A stretch of DNA of 34,117 nucleotides from positions 1 through 34,117 of the forward strand of contig JBQTJM010000026.1 in the NCBI GenBank assembly GCA_052387115.1, in the 5' to 3' direction. This document shows, in pieces, positions 24,030 through 32,634 of this stretch (positions within the stretch are counted from its first letter, which is position 1; the number at the start of each line of letters is the position of its first letter). Under the pieces are notes generated by a model. The model was not told the origin of the DNA, searched no databases, and saw only the letters and a program-made list of their open reading frames with translations. The translations under genes were made by a program, and so were the position numbers. Origin of the DNA: JACCXJ01 sp052387115 (GTDB lineage: Bacteria; Pseudomonadota; Gammaproteobacteria; JACCXJ01).

Positions 24030-25384
24030 GGCGACACTCGCTCGCGGACCGCGGCGACGAAGCGCTCGCCGCGCTCGACGTAGTCCCTGAACATGTCGAA
24101 GCTGGCGCAGGCCGGGGACAACAACACGGCATCGCCGGACCGCGCCAGGCCCGCGGCCTGGGATACCGCATCCGTCAGGTCACTCGCGCGCGCCACCGGC
24201 ACGACGCCGGCGAGCGCCTGGGCGATCAGGGGCCCGTCGCGCCCCAGGGTCACCACGGCGCGCACCCGGCCCGTTTCCGCTGATTGGCAGGCCGAGGCCA
24301 GGGGCGTGAAGTCCGCGCCCTTGCCGTCACCGCCGGCCAAGAGGACCACCGGCCGTTCCGCGCAGAGGCCCTGGAGCGCGGCGCAGGTGGCGCCGACATT
24401 GGTGCCTTTGGAGTCGTTGTACCAATCGACCCCGCTCGCGCGTCCGACCCATTGGCAGCGGTGCGGGAGGCCGTGGAAACGGCGGAGCGCGCTGACCATC
24501 GCCTCCCTGGGCAACCCCACGGCCGTGCCCAGGGCGAGCGCCGCCAAGGCATTGGCGAGGTTGTGCCGGCCCGGGATCGGGACATCGGCGACCGGCATGA
24601 GCCGCTGATCGTCATGGCCGAGCCAGGCCCCGCCCTGCGCCGGGACAAGCCCGAAACCCCCGGGTCCCGGCGGGCCCAAGGTGAACTGCAAGGCGCGTCG
24701 ATCGGGCTCGGCCATGGCCGCGACCAGCGGGTCGTCGCGGTTGATGACCTGGGTCCCGGCCCCCCGGTACACGCGGCGCTTGGCCTCTATGTAGGCATGG
24801 ATGGTCGCGTAACGGTCCCTGTGGTCGGGCGTGATGTTGAGCACCACGGCCGCGGCGGGTGTGAGCGAAACCGTGGTCTCGAGCTGGAAGCTCGAAAGCT
24901 CCAACACGTAGAGGTCGGGCTCGCCATCGTCCAGGAGGTCGAGCGCCGGCGGGCCCAGGTTGCCGCCGGCGCGCACCGCGAGCTTCGCGGCCTGCGCCAT
25001 CTCCTTGACGAGGCTCGTCACGGTGCTCTTGCCGTTGGTACCCGTCACCGCCACCACCGGTGCCCGGGCATGACGGGCGAAGACCTCGATGTCGCCCACG
25101 ACCTCGGCACCGCCCGCCCGGGCCTCCAACAGCACCGGCTCCTGCAGCGCCACACCGGGGCTCACGATCAACCGGCGGGCCGTGAGGCACAGGGCCCGGT
25201 CGAAACAACCCAGCGCACGCGGGACATCCGGGAGCTCGCGCGCTAGATCCGCGAGCCCCGGCGGGAAGGTCCGGCTGTCGGTCACGGCGAACGCCTCCCC
25301 GCGCCGCGCCAGGAAGCGGGCACAGGACAGCCCGGTCGCGCCGAGGCCGACGATGACTGTGCTGGGGTGGGTCATGGCCGGCAT
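24026..25384 (-). CDS. murD: UDP-N-acetylmuramoyl-L-alanine--D-glutamate ligase MurD
   Basis: A 452-residue Mur ligase adding D-glutamate. It shows the N-terminal 'VIVGLGATGLSCARFLARRG', the P-loop 'GTNGKSTVTSLVKEM', 'LELSSFQLETT', 'NITPDHRDRY' (with the Mg2+ His), 'GRHNLANALAALALG', 'NDSKGTNVGATCAAL' and 'LLSPACASFDMFRDYVERGE'. ATG 25384 shares one base with the mraY stop (TGATG); ATG 25375 is a close alternative. Neither has a strong ribosome site, consistent with coupling. Confidence 0.97.
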   Translation of the reverse strand: MPAMTHPSTVIVGLGATGLSCARFLARRGEAFAVTDSRTFPPGLADLARELPDVPRALGCFDRALCLTARRLIVSPGVALQEPVLLEARAGGAEVVGDIEVFARHARAPVVAVTGTNGKSTVTSLVKEMAQAAKLAVRAGGNLGPPALDLLDDGEPDLYVLELSSFQLETTVSLTPAAAVVLNITPDHRDRYATIHAYIEAKRRVYRGAGTQVINRDDPLVAAMAEPDRRALQFTLGPPGPGGFGLVPAQGGAWLGHDDQRLMPVADVPIPGRHNLANALAALALGTAVGLPREAMVSALRRFHGLPHRCQWVGRASGVDWYNDSKGTNVGATCAALQGLCAERPVVLLAGGDGKGADFTPLASACQSAETGRVRAVVTLGRDGPLIAQALAGVVPVARASDLTDAVSQAAGLARSGDAVLLSPACASFDMFRDYVERGERFVAAVRERVSP

Positions 25385-26466
25385 CAGCGGATCTTGAGGC
25401 TCGATAGCCCGATGAGCACGAGCACCACGGTGATGATCCAGAAGCGCACACACACCCGCGGTTCCGGCCAGCCCTTCAGCTCGTAGTGATGGTGCAGGGG
25501 CGCCATATTGAAGATGCGGCGCCCGGTGAGCTTGAAGGACGCCACCTGCAGGATCACCGACACGGTCTCCATCACGAAAAGCCCGCCCATGATGGCGAGC
25601 ACCACCTCCTGGCGCACCATGATCGCGACCACCCCGAGCGCCGCCCCCAGGGCCAGGGCGCCGATGTCGCCCATAAAGACCTGGGCCGGGTAGGTGTTGA
25701 ACCACAGAAACCCCAGGCCCGCGCCGGCGATGGCCCCGCAGAAGATGCTGATCTCCCCGACGCCGGCCACATAGGGCACGCCGAGATAGGCCGAGATCTT
25801 CACGTTGCCGGCCACGTAAGCGAATATCCCGAGGGCCCCGGCGACCATCACGGTGGGCAGGGTGGCGAGCCCGTCGAGCCCGTCGGTCAGGTTCACGGCG
25901 TTGCTCATGCCCACGATGAAGAACCAGCACAACACGATGAAGAACCACCCGAGATCGATCGCCACGGCCTTGACGAAGGGCAGGATCAATTGCGTCTCGG
26001 TCGGTGTCCCGGCGGTGGCGTAGAGAAATACGGCCGCGCACAGGCCGAACAAGGTCTGCCACAGGAACTTGTAACGGGCGCCGAGACCGTTGGGGTCGCG
26101 GTGGATGACCTTGCGGTGGTCATCCACCCAACCGAGGGCCCCGAACGACAAGGTCACGCACAGCGCCACCCAGGTAAAGCGGTTGCCGAGATCGGACCAC
26201 AGGAGCGTGGCGGCGGCGATGGACACCAGGATCAAGAGCCCGCCCATGGTGGGCGTGCCGGCCTTGGCGAGGTGGGTCTTCGGGCCGTCGTCGCGGATGC
26301 TCTGGGCCATCTGATGGTGGGACAGGCGCCGGATCATGAAAGGCCCCACCAGGAGGGCGATCGCGAGCGCCGTGAGCACCCCGAGGATGGTCCGCAACGT
26401 GAGATAGTTGAACACGCGAAAACCGCTCTCGTAGCGCGTGAGATACTCGGTCAGGAAGAGCAGCAT
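25384..26466 (-). CDS. mraY: Phospho-N-acetylmuramoyl-pentapeptide transferase MraY
   Basis: A 360-residue polytopic membrane enzyme that makes lipid I from UDP-MurNAc-pentapeptide and undecaprenyl phosphate. Diagnostic motifs are 'GTPTMGGLLIL', 'WVDDHRKV' (Asp pair), 'NAVNLTDGLDGLAT' and 'PLHHHYELKGWPE', plus about ten hydrophobic segments. ATG 26466 has AGG seven bases upstream. It is separated from murF by a 56-base AT-rich gap, one of few such breaks in the cluster. Confidence 0.98.
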   Translation of the reverse strand: MLLFLTEYLTRYESGFRVFNYLTLRTILGVLTALAIALLVGPFMIRRLSHHQMAQSIRDDGPKTHLAKAGTPTMGGLLILVSIAAATLLWSDLGNRFTWVALCVTLSFGALGWVDDHRKVIHRDPNGLGARYKFLWQTLFGLCAAVFLYATAGTPTETQLILPFVKAVAIDLGWFFIVLCWFFIVGMSNAVNLTDGLDGLATLPTVMVAGALGIFAYVAGNVKISAYLGVPYVAGVGEISIFCGAIAGAGLGFLWFNTYPAQVFMGDIGALALGAALGVVAIMVRQEVVLAIMGGLFVMETVSVILQVASFKLTGRRIFNMAPLHHHYELKGWPEPRVCVRFWIITVVLVLIGLSSLKIR

Positions 26467-26483
26467 CGGTGCCTAAGCCCTTA

Positions 26484-26519
26484 CTTTTTACTTATATTTG
26501 GCTTTTTACTTATACATAT
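26484..26519. repeat. 18-bp AT-rich tandem repeat in the murF-mraY gap
   Basis: Two adjacent 18-base units both begin CTTTTTACTTATA (26484 and 26502). The block is far more AT-rich than its surroundings and fills most of the gap between murF and mraY. It could weaken or redirect translation coupling or hold an internal promoter. Confidence 0.7.
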
Positions 26520-26522
26520 TAG

Positions 26523-27902
26523 TCAGGACGCGCATCCGCCGGCCTGCCGCAGATCGCCGACCACACGCTCCATGCGCATGGCGCGCGAGCCCTTGACGAG
26601 CAGATTGACGCCCGCGTGCAGATCGGCGCTGAGGGCCGTCTGCAGCGATTCGATGTCGGGGAAGTGGCGCGCCCCCGGGCCGAACCCGGCCACGCTCTCC
26701 CGGCATAGATCGCCGATCCCGTACAGCCGCTCGACGCCGAGCGCCTTGGCCATATGGGCGGCGTCCCGGTGGAGCTTCGGGGACTCGGCCCCCAGCTCGG
26801 CCATGTCGCCCAAGACCAGCCAGCGTTCCCCGCGGCAATGCGCAAGGACCTCCAGGGCGGCCCGGAGCGAGCCGGGATTGGCGTTGTAGCTGTCGTCGAA
26901 GACCCGCACCCCGGGCGGCCCGTCATAGGCCGTGAGTCGGCCGGGCATGGCCCTTACGGATTCGAGCCCGCCGACCATGTGCTCGATGGAGATCCCCAGG
27001 GCCTCTGCACAGGCCGCGGCAGCACAGGCGTTCAGCACGTTGTGCGTCCCGAGTAACGGCAGGTGCACGGCCGCCGCCCCCTGCGGCGTCTCCAGCAGGA
27101 ATCGGCTGCCGGAGAGCCCGTCGCCTGCCAATTCTAGATGGGGCGGCGCCAGCCGGGCGGTGACCTCGGCGCCGGGACGGAGGCCGAAACCGATGCGACG
27201 CCGCTCGCCCGCGAGCGTGTGCCACAAGGGCGCGAAGTCGTCGTCCTGATTGATCACGGCCACGCCGTCGGCGCCGAGGCCCGCGACGATCTCGCCCTTG
27301 GCGCGCGCCACCCCCTCCACGGATCCGAAGCCTTCGAGGTGGGCCGGGGCGCAGCAGGTCACCACGGCCACCGACGGCTCTGCGATGCGGCACAGGCGGG
27401 CGATCTCGCCGGCGTGGTTGGCGCCCATCTCGATGACCGCGTAGCGGTGGGTGTCATCGAGGGCGAAGAGGCACAGGGGCACACCGATCTCGTTGTTCAG
27501 GTTGCCGCGGGTCGCGGCCGTGGCCCCGTTCCGGGACAGGATCGACAGGAGCATCTCCTTGACCGTGGTCTTGCCGTTGCTGCCCGTGACCGCGACCAAG
27601 GGGATCGGAAAGCGCGCCCGCCACAGCGCCGCGAGCGAGCCCAGCGCCGCCAGGGTGTCGGGCACCACGAGGAGCGGGATAGAGGCCGCGATCGGCCGCT
27701 CCACGACGGCCGCGGCCGCGCCGCGTTCTTGGGCCTCGGCCACGAACTCGTGGCCGTCGTGATGCGGCCCGCTCAAGGCCAGGAACAGCTCACCGGCGCC
27801 GAGGGTGCGGCTGTCCGTGCCACAGCCCGTGAATGCCACATCGGGGCCCGCTATGCGCCCCGACAGCGGGCCGGCGAAGTCCGACAGACGCCCGCGGATC
27901 AC
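26523..27902 (-). CDS. murF: UDP-MurNAc-tripeptide--D-alanyl-D-alanine ligase MurF
   Basis: A 459-residue Mur ligase adding the D-Ala-D-Ala dipeptide. 'FTGCGTDSRTLGAGELFLAL' is the N-terminal uridine-binding part. 'GSNGKTTVKEMLLSIL' is the P-loop, with 'TRGNLNNEIGVPL', 'EMGANHAGEIARL', 'GTHNVLNACAAAACA' and 'FDDSYNANPGSLRAAL' following. The start is GTG 27902, overlapping murE as GTGA, with GGTAGG upstream. Length is normal for the family. Confidence 0.97.
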   Translation of the reverse strand: MIRGRLSDFAGPLSGRIAGPDVAFTGCGTDSRTLGAGELFLALSGPHHDGHEFVAEAQERGAAAAVVERPIAASIPLLVVPDTLAALGSLAALWRARFPIPLVAVTGSNGKTTVKEMLLSILSRNGATAATRGNLNNEIGVPLCLFALDDTHRYAVIEMGANHAGEIARLCRIAEPSVAVVTCCAPAHLEGFGSVEGVARAKGEIVAGLGADGVAVINQDDDFAPLWHTLAGERRRIGFGLRPGAEVTARLAPPHLELAGDGLSGSRFLLETPQGAAAVHLPLLGTHNVLNACAAAACAEALGISIEHMVGGLESVRAMPGRLTAYDGPPGVRVFDDSYNANPGSLRAALEVLAHCRGERWLVLGDMAELGAESPKLHRDAAHMAKALGVERLYGIGDLCRESVAGFGPGARHFPDIESLQTALSADLHAGVNLLVKGSRAMRMERVVGDLRQAGGCAS

Positions 27903-29605
27903 GACCTACCACCCTCGGCCGTCGCCGCTACCATGCGCCGCACGACGTCCCGGTCGCTGAACGGCCGCCGCTGCCCGGCGATCTCCTGATAGTCCTCATG
28001 GCCCTTTCCGGCTACCAGGATCACGTCGCCCGGCCGCGCCTCGGCGAAGGCCCGGGCGATGGCCTGCTCGCGATCGGGCTCCACGGCGGCGCCTCTCGGG
28101 GCGCGCATCCCCGCGAGGATCTGGTGGATGATGGCCGACGGCGCCTCGCCGCGCGGGTTGTCGCTGGTGACGAAAACGCGATCGGCGAGCGATTCCGCGA
28201 TCGCCCCCATCATGGGCCGCTTGCCCGCGTCGCGGTCGCCACCGCAGCCGAACACGCACAGCACCTGTCCACCATTCAATCCCCGGATGGCAGGCAGTTC
28301 CCGGATGGCGCGCAGGGCCTTTGCGAGCCCGTCCGGGGTGTGGGCGTAATCTACCACCGCGAGCGGACCGTCGTCGGAACCGCGAAACACCTCGAGCCGA
28401 CCGGGCGCGGCACGCACCCGCGACAGCCGCTCCAGGGCCTGCGCGAAGGGCTCCCCGAGCGCCAGGAGCGCGGCCAGGGCCGCGAGCAGGTTATAGGCAT
28501 TGAACTCGCCCAGGAGCGGGCTCTCGATGCGCCCCCTGCCCCACACCGAGACCACCTCGAGGCAGAGGCCCGCAGCGCCGGTCTCGAGCCGCCGGCCGCA
28601 CACACAGGCGTCGGGCAGCCCGCGGCACTCGCGCTCGGCCAGGGTATAACCGAACACCTGGGCCGAGCCCGGCAGGGCGCCCACGATCTCGCGCCCGTAG
28701 GGGTCATCGAGGTTCACCGCGGCGGCCTTGAGCGCCGAATCCTGGAACAGACGCCGCTTGGCCTCGCCATAGCTCTGCATGCTGCCGTGGTAGTCCAGGT
28801 GGTCGCGCGAGAGGTTCGTAAACACCGCGACATCGAAGTCCACGCCCGCGACCCGACCCTGGTCCAGGCCGTGTGAGGACACCTCCATGGCCACGCTCTG
28901 CGCCCCGCGTGCGTGCATCTCGGCGAGCAGGCGTTGAATGGTGACGGCATCGGGGGTGGTGGTGTCGGCGCGCCAAAGATCGCCCCACATCCCATGACCC
29001 AGGGTGCCGATGAGGCCGCAGGGCGCGGCACGCGGCGAGCCGTTCAGGGCCTCGGCGAGGTAATGGGTCACGGAGGTCTTGCCGTTGGTGCCGGTGACGC
29101 CGATGACCCGCATCTGTCTGGAAGGCTGCCCGAAGAAGCGCCCGGCGATGATCCCCGCACGGGCGCGAAGATGATGGATCCTATACACCGGCACGGCCGG
29201 TAGCCGGTCGACAGGGCGCTGATAGATAGGCCCGTGATCACTCGCCTCCTGATCGATAGCCCACTGATCGATAGCCTGGGGGGAATACCCGGCATCGATC
29301 GCGACCGCGACCGCCCCGGCCCTGAGCGCCTCGGCGACGTGGTCGCCACCGTGGCCGCGCACCCCGGGCAGTGCCAGGAACAGATCGCCCGGACGGGTCC
29401 TGCGGCTGTCCAGGGACAGGCCCCGGATCATTCGATCTCCTAGGGGGCGATCTGCTAGGGGGCGATCGCTACGCGGGCGATCCTGAACCTGACGATCGGG
29501 AAGGGGACGATCCGGGAGCGGACCCACGGCGCCCATCCCGGCCAGGAGGAAGCCGAGCGCCGCGCTCTGCGGCGCTCGCATCGCGTCCGGCAGAGGCGCG
29601 TTCAC
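27899..29605 (-). CDS. murE: UDP-MurNAc-L-Ala-D-Glu--meso-DAP ligase MurE, enlarged by two repeat blocks
   Basis: A 568-residue MurE; E. coli MurE has 495. It has 'LSLDSRRTRPGDLFLAL', the P-loop 'GTNGKTSVTHYL' near 172-183, 'EVSSHGLDQGR', 'NLSRDHLDYHG', 'GCGGDRDAGKRPMMG' and 'SDNPRGEAP'. The DNPR motif indicates addition of meso-diaminopimelate. Residues 29-58 are six pentapeptides ending in Asp-Arg, and 110-134 are five ending mostly in Asp-Gln or similar. Together these 55 residues explain most of the extra length. They fall in the N-terminal domain, at positions that are loops in E. coli MurE, so the enzyme should still work. The start is GTG 29605 (AGGGGGA upstream), overlapping ftsI as GTGA. 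Confidence 0.96.
   Translation of the reverse strand: MNAPLPDAMRAPQSAALGFLLAGMGAVGPLPDRPLPDRQVQDRPRSDRPLADRPLGDRMIRGLSLDSRRTRPGDLFLALPGVRGHGGDHVAEALRAGAVAVAIDAGYSPQAIDQWAIDQEASDHGPIYQRPVDRLPAVPVYRIHHLRARAGIIAGRFFGQPSRQMRVIGVTGTNGKTSVTHYLAEALNGSPRAAPCGLIGTLGHGMWGDLWRADTTTPDAVTIQRLLAEMHARGAQSVAMEVSSHGLDQGRVAGVDFDVAVFTNLSRDHLDYHGSMQSYGEAKRRLFQDSALKAAAVNLDDPYGREIVGALPGSAQVFGYTLAERECRGLPDACVCGRRLETGAAGLCLEVVSVWGRGRIESPLLGEFNAYNLLAALAALLALGEPFAQALERLSRVRAAPGRLEVFRGSDDGPLAVVDYAHTPDGLAKALRAIRELPAIRGLNGGQVLCVFGCGGDRDAGKRPMMGAIAESLADRVFVTSDNPRGEAPSAIIHQILAGMRAPRGAAVEPDREQAIARAFAEARPGDVILVAGKGHEDYQEIAGQRRPFSDRDVVRRMVAATAEGGRS
29204..29278. repeat. Five 15-bp in-frame units in murE (second block)
   Basis: Residues 110-134 of MurE read QAIDQ, WAIDQ, EASDH, GPIYQ, RPVDR. 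The DNA units share the core GGGCTATCGATCAG on the minus strand. The last units are more diverged. Confidence 0.8.
29432..29521. repeat. Six 15-bp in-frame units in murE (first block)
   Basis: Residues 29-58 of MurE read PLPDR, PLPDR, QVQDR, PRSDR, PLADR, PLGDR. The units share the core CCCCTN-NCN-GATCG on the minus strand. The period is exactly 15 bases throughout, so the frame is kept. Confidence 0.85.
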
Positions 29606-31377
29606 AGGGTCCCCCTGCTGTCGAGTCGCACCGGGTGCACACGGGCCGCCGGCGCCGGGTTGCCCGGACGCAGATCGTCCGGGGTGATGTCGAGGAGACG
29701 CACGGCCTCGGTCATGATGCTCGAGAACACCGGTGCCGCCACCTCCCCGCCGAAGTGCGCCCGTGTCCTCGGCTCATCGATGACGACCACCGTCACGAGC
29801 CGCGGGCGGCTCGCCGGGATCATGCCGGCGAACAGTGCCAGATAGCGGTCCTTGGCGTAGCCGCCCCCGGGCCTGGTCTTGTGGACGGTACCGGTCTTCC
29901 CGGCGACCCGGTAGCCCGGGACCTGCGCGCGCGTCCCGGTGCCGCCGGTGACCACCCCCTCCAGCATGCGCCGGATCTGGTCGGCGACGGTGCGTGAGAT
30001 GGCACGGGTGCCGGCCGGCGGGGCATCGAGACGCACGATCGCGGCGGGCATCAGCACGCCGCCGTTGGCGAGCGCCGTGTAGGCACTGGCGAGTTGCACC
30101 GCGCTCACCGACAGGCCGTAGCCGAAGGCCAAGGTGGCGTGATCGATCTCGCGCCAGTTACGATGATGGGGGAGGGATCCCTGGGACTCGCCGGGGAAGC
30201 CGCTGTCGGGGCTCCGGCCGAAGCGGAGACGTACCAGGGATTGCCACAGGACCTCGGGGCCCAGGGACAACGCGATCTTGGCGGTGCCCACATTGCTGGA
30301 TTTTTCGATGACCCCGGTCACGTCCAGGAGCCCGTAGTCGTGGAGGTCGCGGATCGTGTGGCGTCCGACGCGCAGATGGCCCGGCCGGGTATCGATCACG
30401 GTCGAGGGCTGGTAGGCCCTGGCCTCCAGGGCCGCGGCGATGGTGAAGGGCTTGAGCGTCGAACCGGGTTCGAAGACATCGGTAAAGGCCCGATTGCGAT
30501 AGTATTCACCCTTCATCTGGCGGCGGTCATTGGGGTTGTAGGAGGGCCGGTTCACGGCCGCCAGGACCTCTCCGGTCCCCGCATCCAGGACCACCACCGA
30601 GCCGGCCCGCGCCCGGTGTCTGTGCACGGCGGACTTGAGCTCCCGGTAGGCGACATGCTGGATGCGCTTGTCGATGCTGAGCGCGAGGTCCCGACCGGGC
30701 CTCCCGCTTGCGATCACCTCGATATTTTCGACCACGCGCCGGCGATTGTCTTTGATCACCCGCTTCCGGCCCGGTGTCCCGCGGAGCAGGTCGTCGAAGG
30801 CCAGCTCCAGCCCTTCCTGACCGATGTCGTCGATGTCGGTGAAACCGATCAGGTGGGCCGTGCTCTCGGATGCCGGGTAGTAACGATGGTACTCCGGGCG
30901 GAGTACGACACCCGGTACGGCCAGCGCGCGGAGCCGCTCCGAGACGCTGGGCGGGAGGTGGCGTTTGAGAAACGCAAACTCCCGATCCTGCCGCGTCCTC
31001 AATATCCCCGACAGCCGCTCGGCGTCGATGTCGAGGACCCGCGCCACCTCCGGAAGGCGCTCTCGCGCCTGCAGGAGCTCGGCGGGCGCGGCTCCCGCCG
31101 TATCGATCGGGGTGCTGATCGCGAGCGGCTCTCCGCGCCGGTCGGTGATCATGCCGCGATGGGCCGGCAGCTCCACCACGCGCAGATGGAGCCGCGCACC
31201 GCGGTGCTGAAGGACTTCCGTCTCCACCCACTGTAGATAGAGCGCGCGTGCCGAAAGCAGCGCGGCCGCGGACAAAAACAACCCTACCATGACGTTCCCG
31301 CGCGGGGTCAGACCCCGAGTGAGACCCCCCCGAGTGAGATCCCATTGGGGGGCCCGCGATCTTCCTCGCGCCCTCAT
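29602..31377 (-). CDS. ftsI: Septal peptidoglycan transpeptidase FtsI (PBP3)
   Basis: A 591-residue class B penicillin-binding protein with one N-terminal membrane segment at about 30-50 and a dimerisation domain. The transpeptidase carries the active-site 'EPGSTLKPF' (SxxK), 'KSSN' (SxN) and 'AGKTGTVHK' (KTG). It cross-links septal wall with FtsW. ATG 31377 overlaps the ftsL stop (ATGA). The cytoplasmic tail 'WDLTRGGLTRGLTPRG' comes from a 15-bp tandem duplication at 31315-31344. If that tail is discounted, the length is typical. Confidence 0.97.
   Translation of the reverse strand: MRARGRSRAPQWDLTRGGLTRGLTPRGNVMVGLFLSAAALLSARALYLQWVETEVLQHRGARLHLRVVELPAHRGMITDRRGEPLAISTPIDTAGAAPAELLQARERLPEVARVLDIDAERLSGILRTRQDREFAFLKRHLPPSVSERLRALAVPGVVLRPEYHRYYPASESTAHLIGFTDIDDIGQEGLELAFDDLLRGTPGRKRVIKDNRRRVVENIEVIASGRPGRDLALSIDKRIQHVAYRELKSAVHRHRARAGSVVVLDAGTGEVLAAVNRPSYNPNDRRQMKGEYYRNRAFTDVFEPGSTLKPFTIAAALEARAYQPSTVIDTRPGHLRVGRHTIRDLHDYGLLDVTGVIEKSSNVGTAKIALSLGPEVLWQSLVRLRFGRSPDSGFPGESQGSLPHHRNWREIDHATLAFGYGLSVSAVQLASAYTALANGGVLMPAAIVRLDAPPAGTRAISRTVADQIRRMLEGVVTGGTGTRAQVPGYRVAGKTGTVHKTRPGGGYAKDRYLALFAGMIPASRPRLVTVVVIDEPRTRAHFGGEVAAPVFSSIMTEAVRLLDITPDDLRPGNPAPAARVHPVRLDSRGTL
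31315..31344. repeat. 15-bp in-frame tandem duplication near the ftsI start
   Basis: CCGAGTGAGACCCCC (31315-31329) and CCGAGTGAGATCCCA (31330-31344) are adjacent 15-base units. They encode LTRG-type steps in the FtsI cytoplasmic tail. Confidence 0.7.
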
Positions 31378-31691
31378 GGCGAGACCATGAGGATGACGTC
31401 GTCGGGTCTGGGTACGGTCATGGAAAGCTCGCTATGGGCCAGGGCCTCGACCTGCGCCTGGGTACGGGCTGTCGCCTGCTCGAGCTGCAAGCGGCCCCAA
31501 TCATCCTGCAGGCTGTCCCGCTCGTGCTCCAGGCGCGCCAGCTCGAAAGACGCCTTGCGACCCTCGTGACGCACGGTCACCATGACCAGGGCCGATGCGA
31601 AAACGGCCGCCGTCAGGCACAAACCCAGGAACCCACGCGCCGTGATCCATCCGGTCTCGAGATCCGCCGTGGCGCTCTTCGAGGTCGTCAT
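31374..31691 (-). CDS. ftsL: Cell division protein FtsL
   Basis: A 105-residue bitopic protein with a short cytoplasmic start, one membrane helix ('FLGLCLTAAVFASALVMVTV', ~21-40) and a periplasmic coiled coil ('ELARLEHERDSLQDDWGRLQ'). Order, size and layout fit FtsL, which joins FtsB and FtsQ. Sequence is poorly conserved in this family, so the position between rsmH and ftsI carries much of the weight. Overlaps are ATGA on both sides. Confidence 0.94.
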   Translation of the reverse strand: MTTSKSATADLETGWITARGFLGLCLTAAVFASALVMVTVRHEGRKASFELARLEHERDSLQDDWGRLQLEQATARTQAQVEALAHSELSMTVPRPDDVILMVSP

Positions 31692-32632
31692 CCTAGGCGC
31701 TCCGCGACGCGCAAGACCGCACTGCGGCAGCGGGGATTCCTCGCCACCTCGGCGGCCAGTGGCCGGATGGGGCCGGCTATGAGGCGGAGGCGCGCCGGCC
31801 GCTCCTGGGCCGGCAGCGGGAGATGACGCGGTGGTCGCGAGGGACGCGCCTCGTCGCGCAGGAAACGCTTGACGATGCGGTCCTCGAGGGAGTGGAAGGC
31901 GATCACGAGCAGCCGGCCGCCAAATGCCAGGACCTCGAGCGCCTGGGGGAGTGCCGCCGACAGCTCTTCCAGCTCTTGATTGATGTAGAGACGCAGGGCC
32001 AGGAAGGCGCGCGTGGCCGGGTGCCGGCGCTGCGCGCCGCGTGGCGCCGCCGCCGCGACGACCTCGGCCAGACGTCTCGTGGTGTCTATGGGCGCGATCT
32101 CCCGTGCCGCCACGACGGCCCGTGCCACCCGGCGGGCGTGTCGTTCCTCACCGTAGGTGTAGAGCACCGACGCGATCTCGTCCCTCCCGGCGCGCGCAAG
32201 CCATTCGGCCGCGTTGTGTCCGGAGCGCGGGTCCATGCGCATATCCAGTGGCCCCTCGGCGGAAAAGCTGAAGCCCCGCGCCGGGTCGTCCAACTGGGGC
32301 GAGGACACCCCGAGGTCGAACAAAACCCCATCGACTCTCCCCTCCCATCCTCGTCTCCGCACCATGTCTCCCAACCCACTGAAGCGGCCGTGCTCGGCGA
32401 GAACGCGCCCATCGCGGGTGCTGAGCGCCGCCACGGCCTGCGAGGCCTCGGGGTCGCGATCGATCGCCAGCAGGCGCCCGGCATCCCCCAGGCGCGCCAG
32501 GATCGCGCGGCTGTGGCCACCACGGCCGAAGGTGCAATCGATGTAGACCCCACCCTCCCGAACCCCGAGGTGCGCCATGACCTCATCGAGCAGCACCGGC
32601 GCGTGGAGCTCGCCGGTGCCGGTTCCGACCAC
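31688..32632 (-). CDS. rsmH: 16S rRNA (cytosine-1402-N4)-methyltransferase RsmH (MraW)
   Basis: A 314-residue SAM-dependent methyltransferase acting on C1402 of 16S rRNA. It has 'HAPVLLDEVMAHL', the SAM motif 'YIDCTFGRGGHSRAIL', 'FDLGVSSPQLDDPARGFSF', 'GPLDMRMDP' and 'RLLVIAFHSLEDRIVKRF'. The start is GTG 32632, two bases after the mraZ stop. Conserved dcw position. Confidence 0.97.
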   Translation of the reverse strand: MVGTGTGELHAPVLLDEVMAHLGVREGGVYIDCTFGRGGHSRAILARLGDAGRLLAIDRDPEASQAVAALSTRDGRVLAEHGRFSGLGDMVRRRGWEGRVDGVLFDLGVSSPQLDDPARGFSFSAEGPLDMRMDPRSGHNAAEWLARAGRDEIASVLYTYGEERHARRVARAVVAAREIAPIDTTRRLAEVVAAAAPRGAQRRHPATRAFLALRLYINQELEELSAALPQALEVLAFGGRLLVIAFHSLEDRIVKRFLRDEARPSRPPRHLPLPAQERPARLRLIAGPIRPLAAEVARNPRCRSAVLRVAERLG

Positions 32633-32634
32633 CG

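Noticed and set aside
25486..26889. 467-codon plus-strand frame opposite mraY/murF
   Set aside because: His/Glu/Gly-rich shadow that crosses two real genes.
29432..29521. CRISPR-like regular repeats
   Set aside because: Units are contiguous 15-mers without spacers and stay in the murE frame, so this is a coding tandem repeat.
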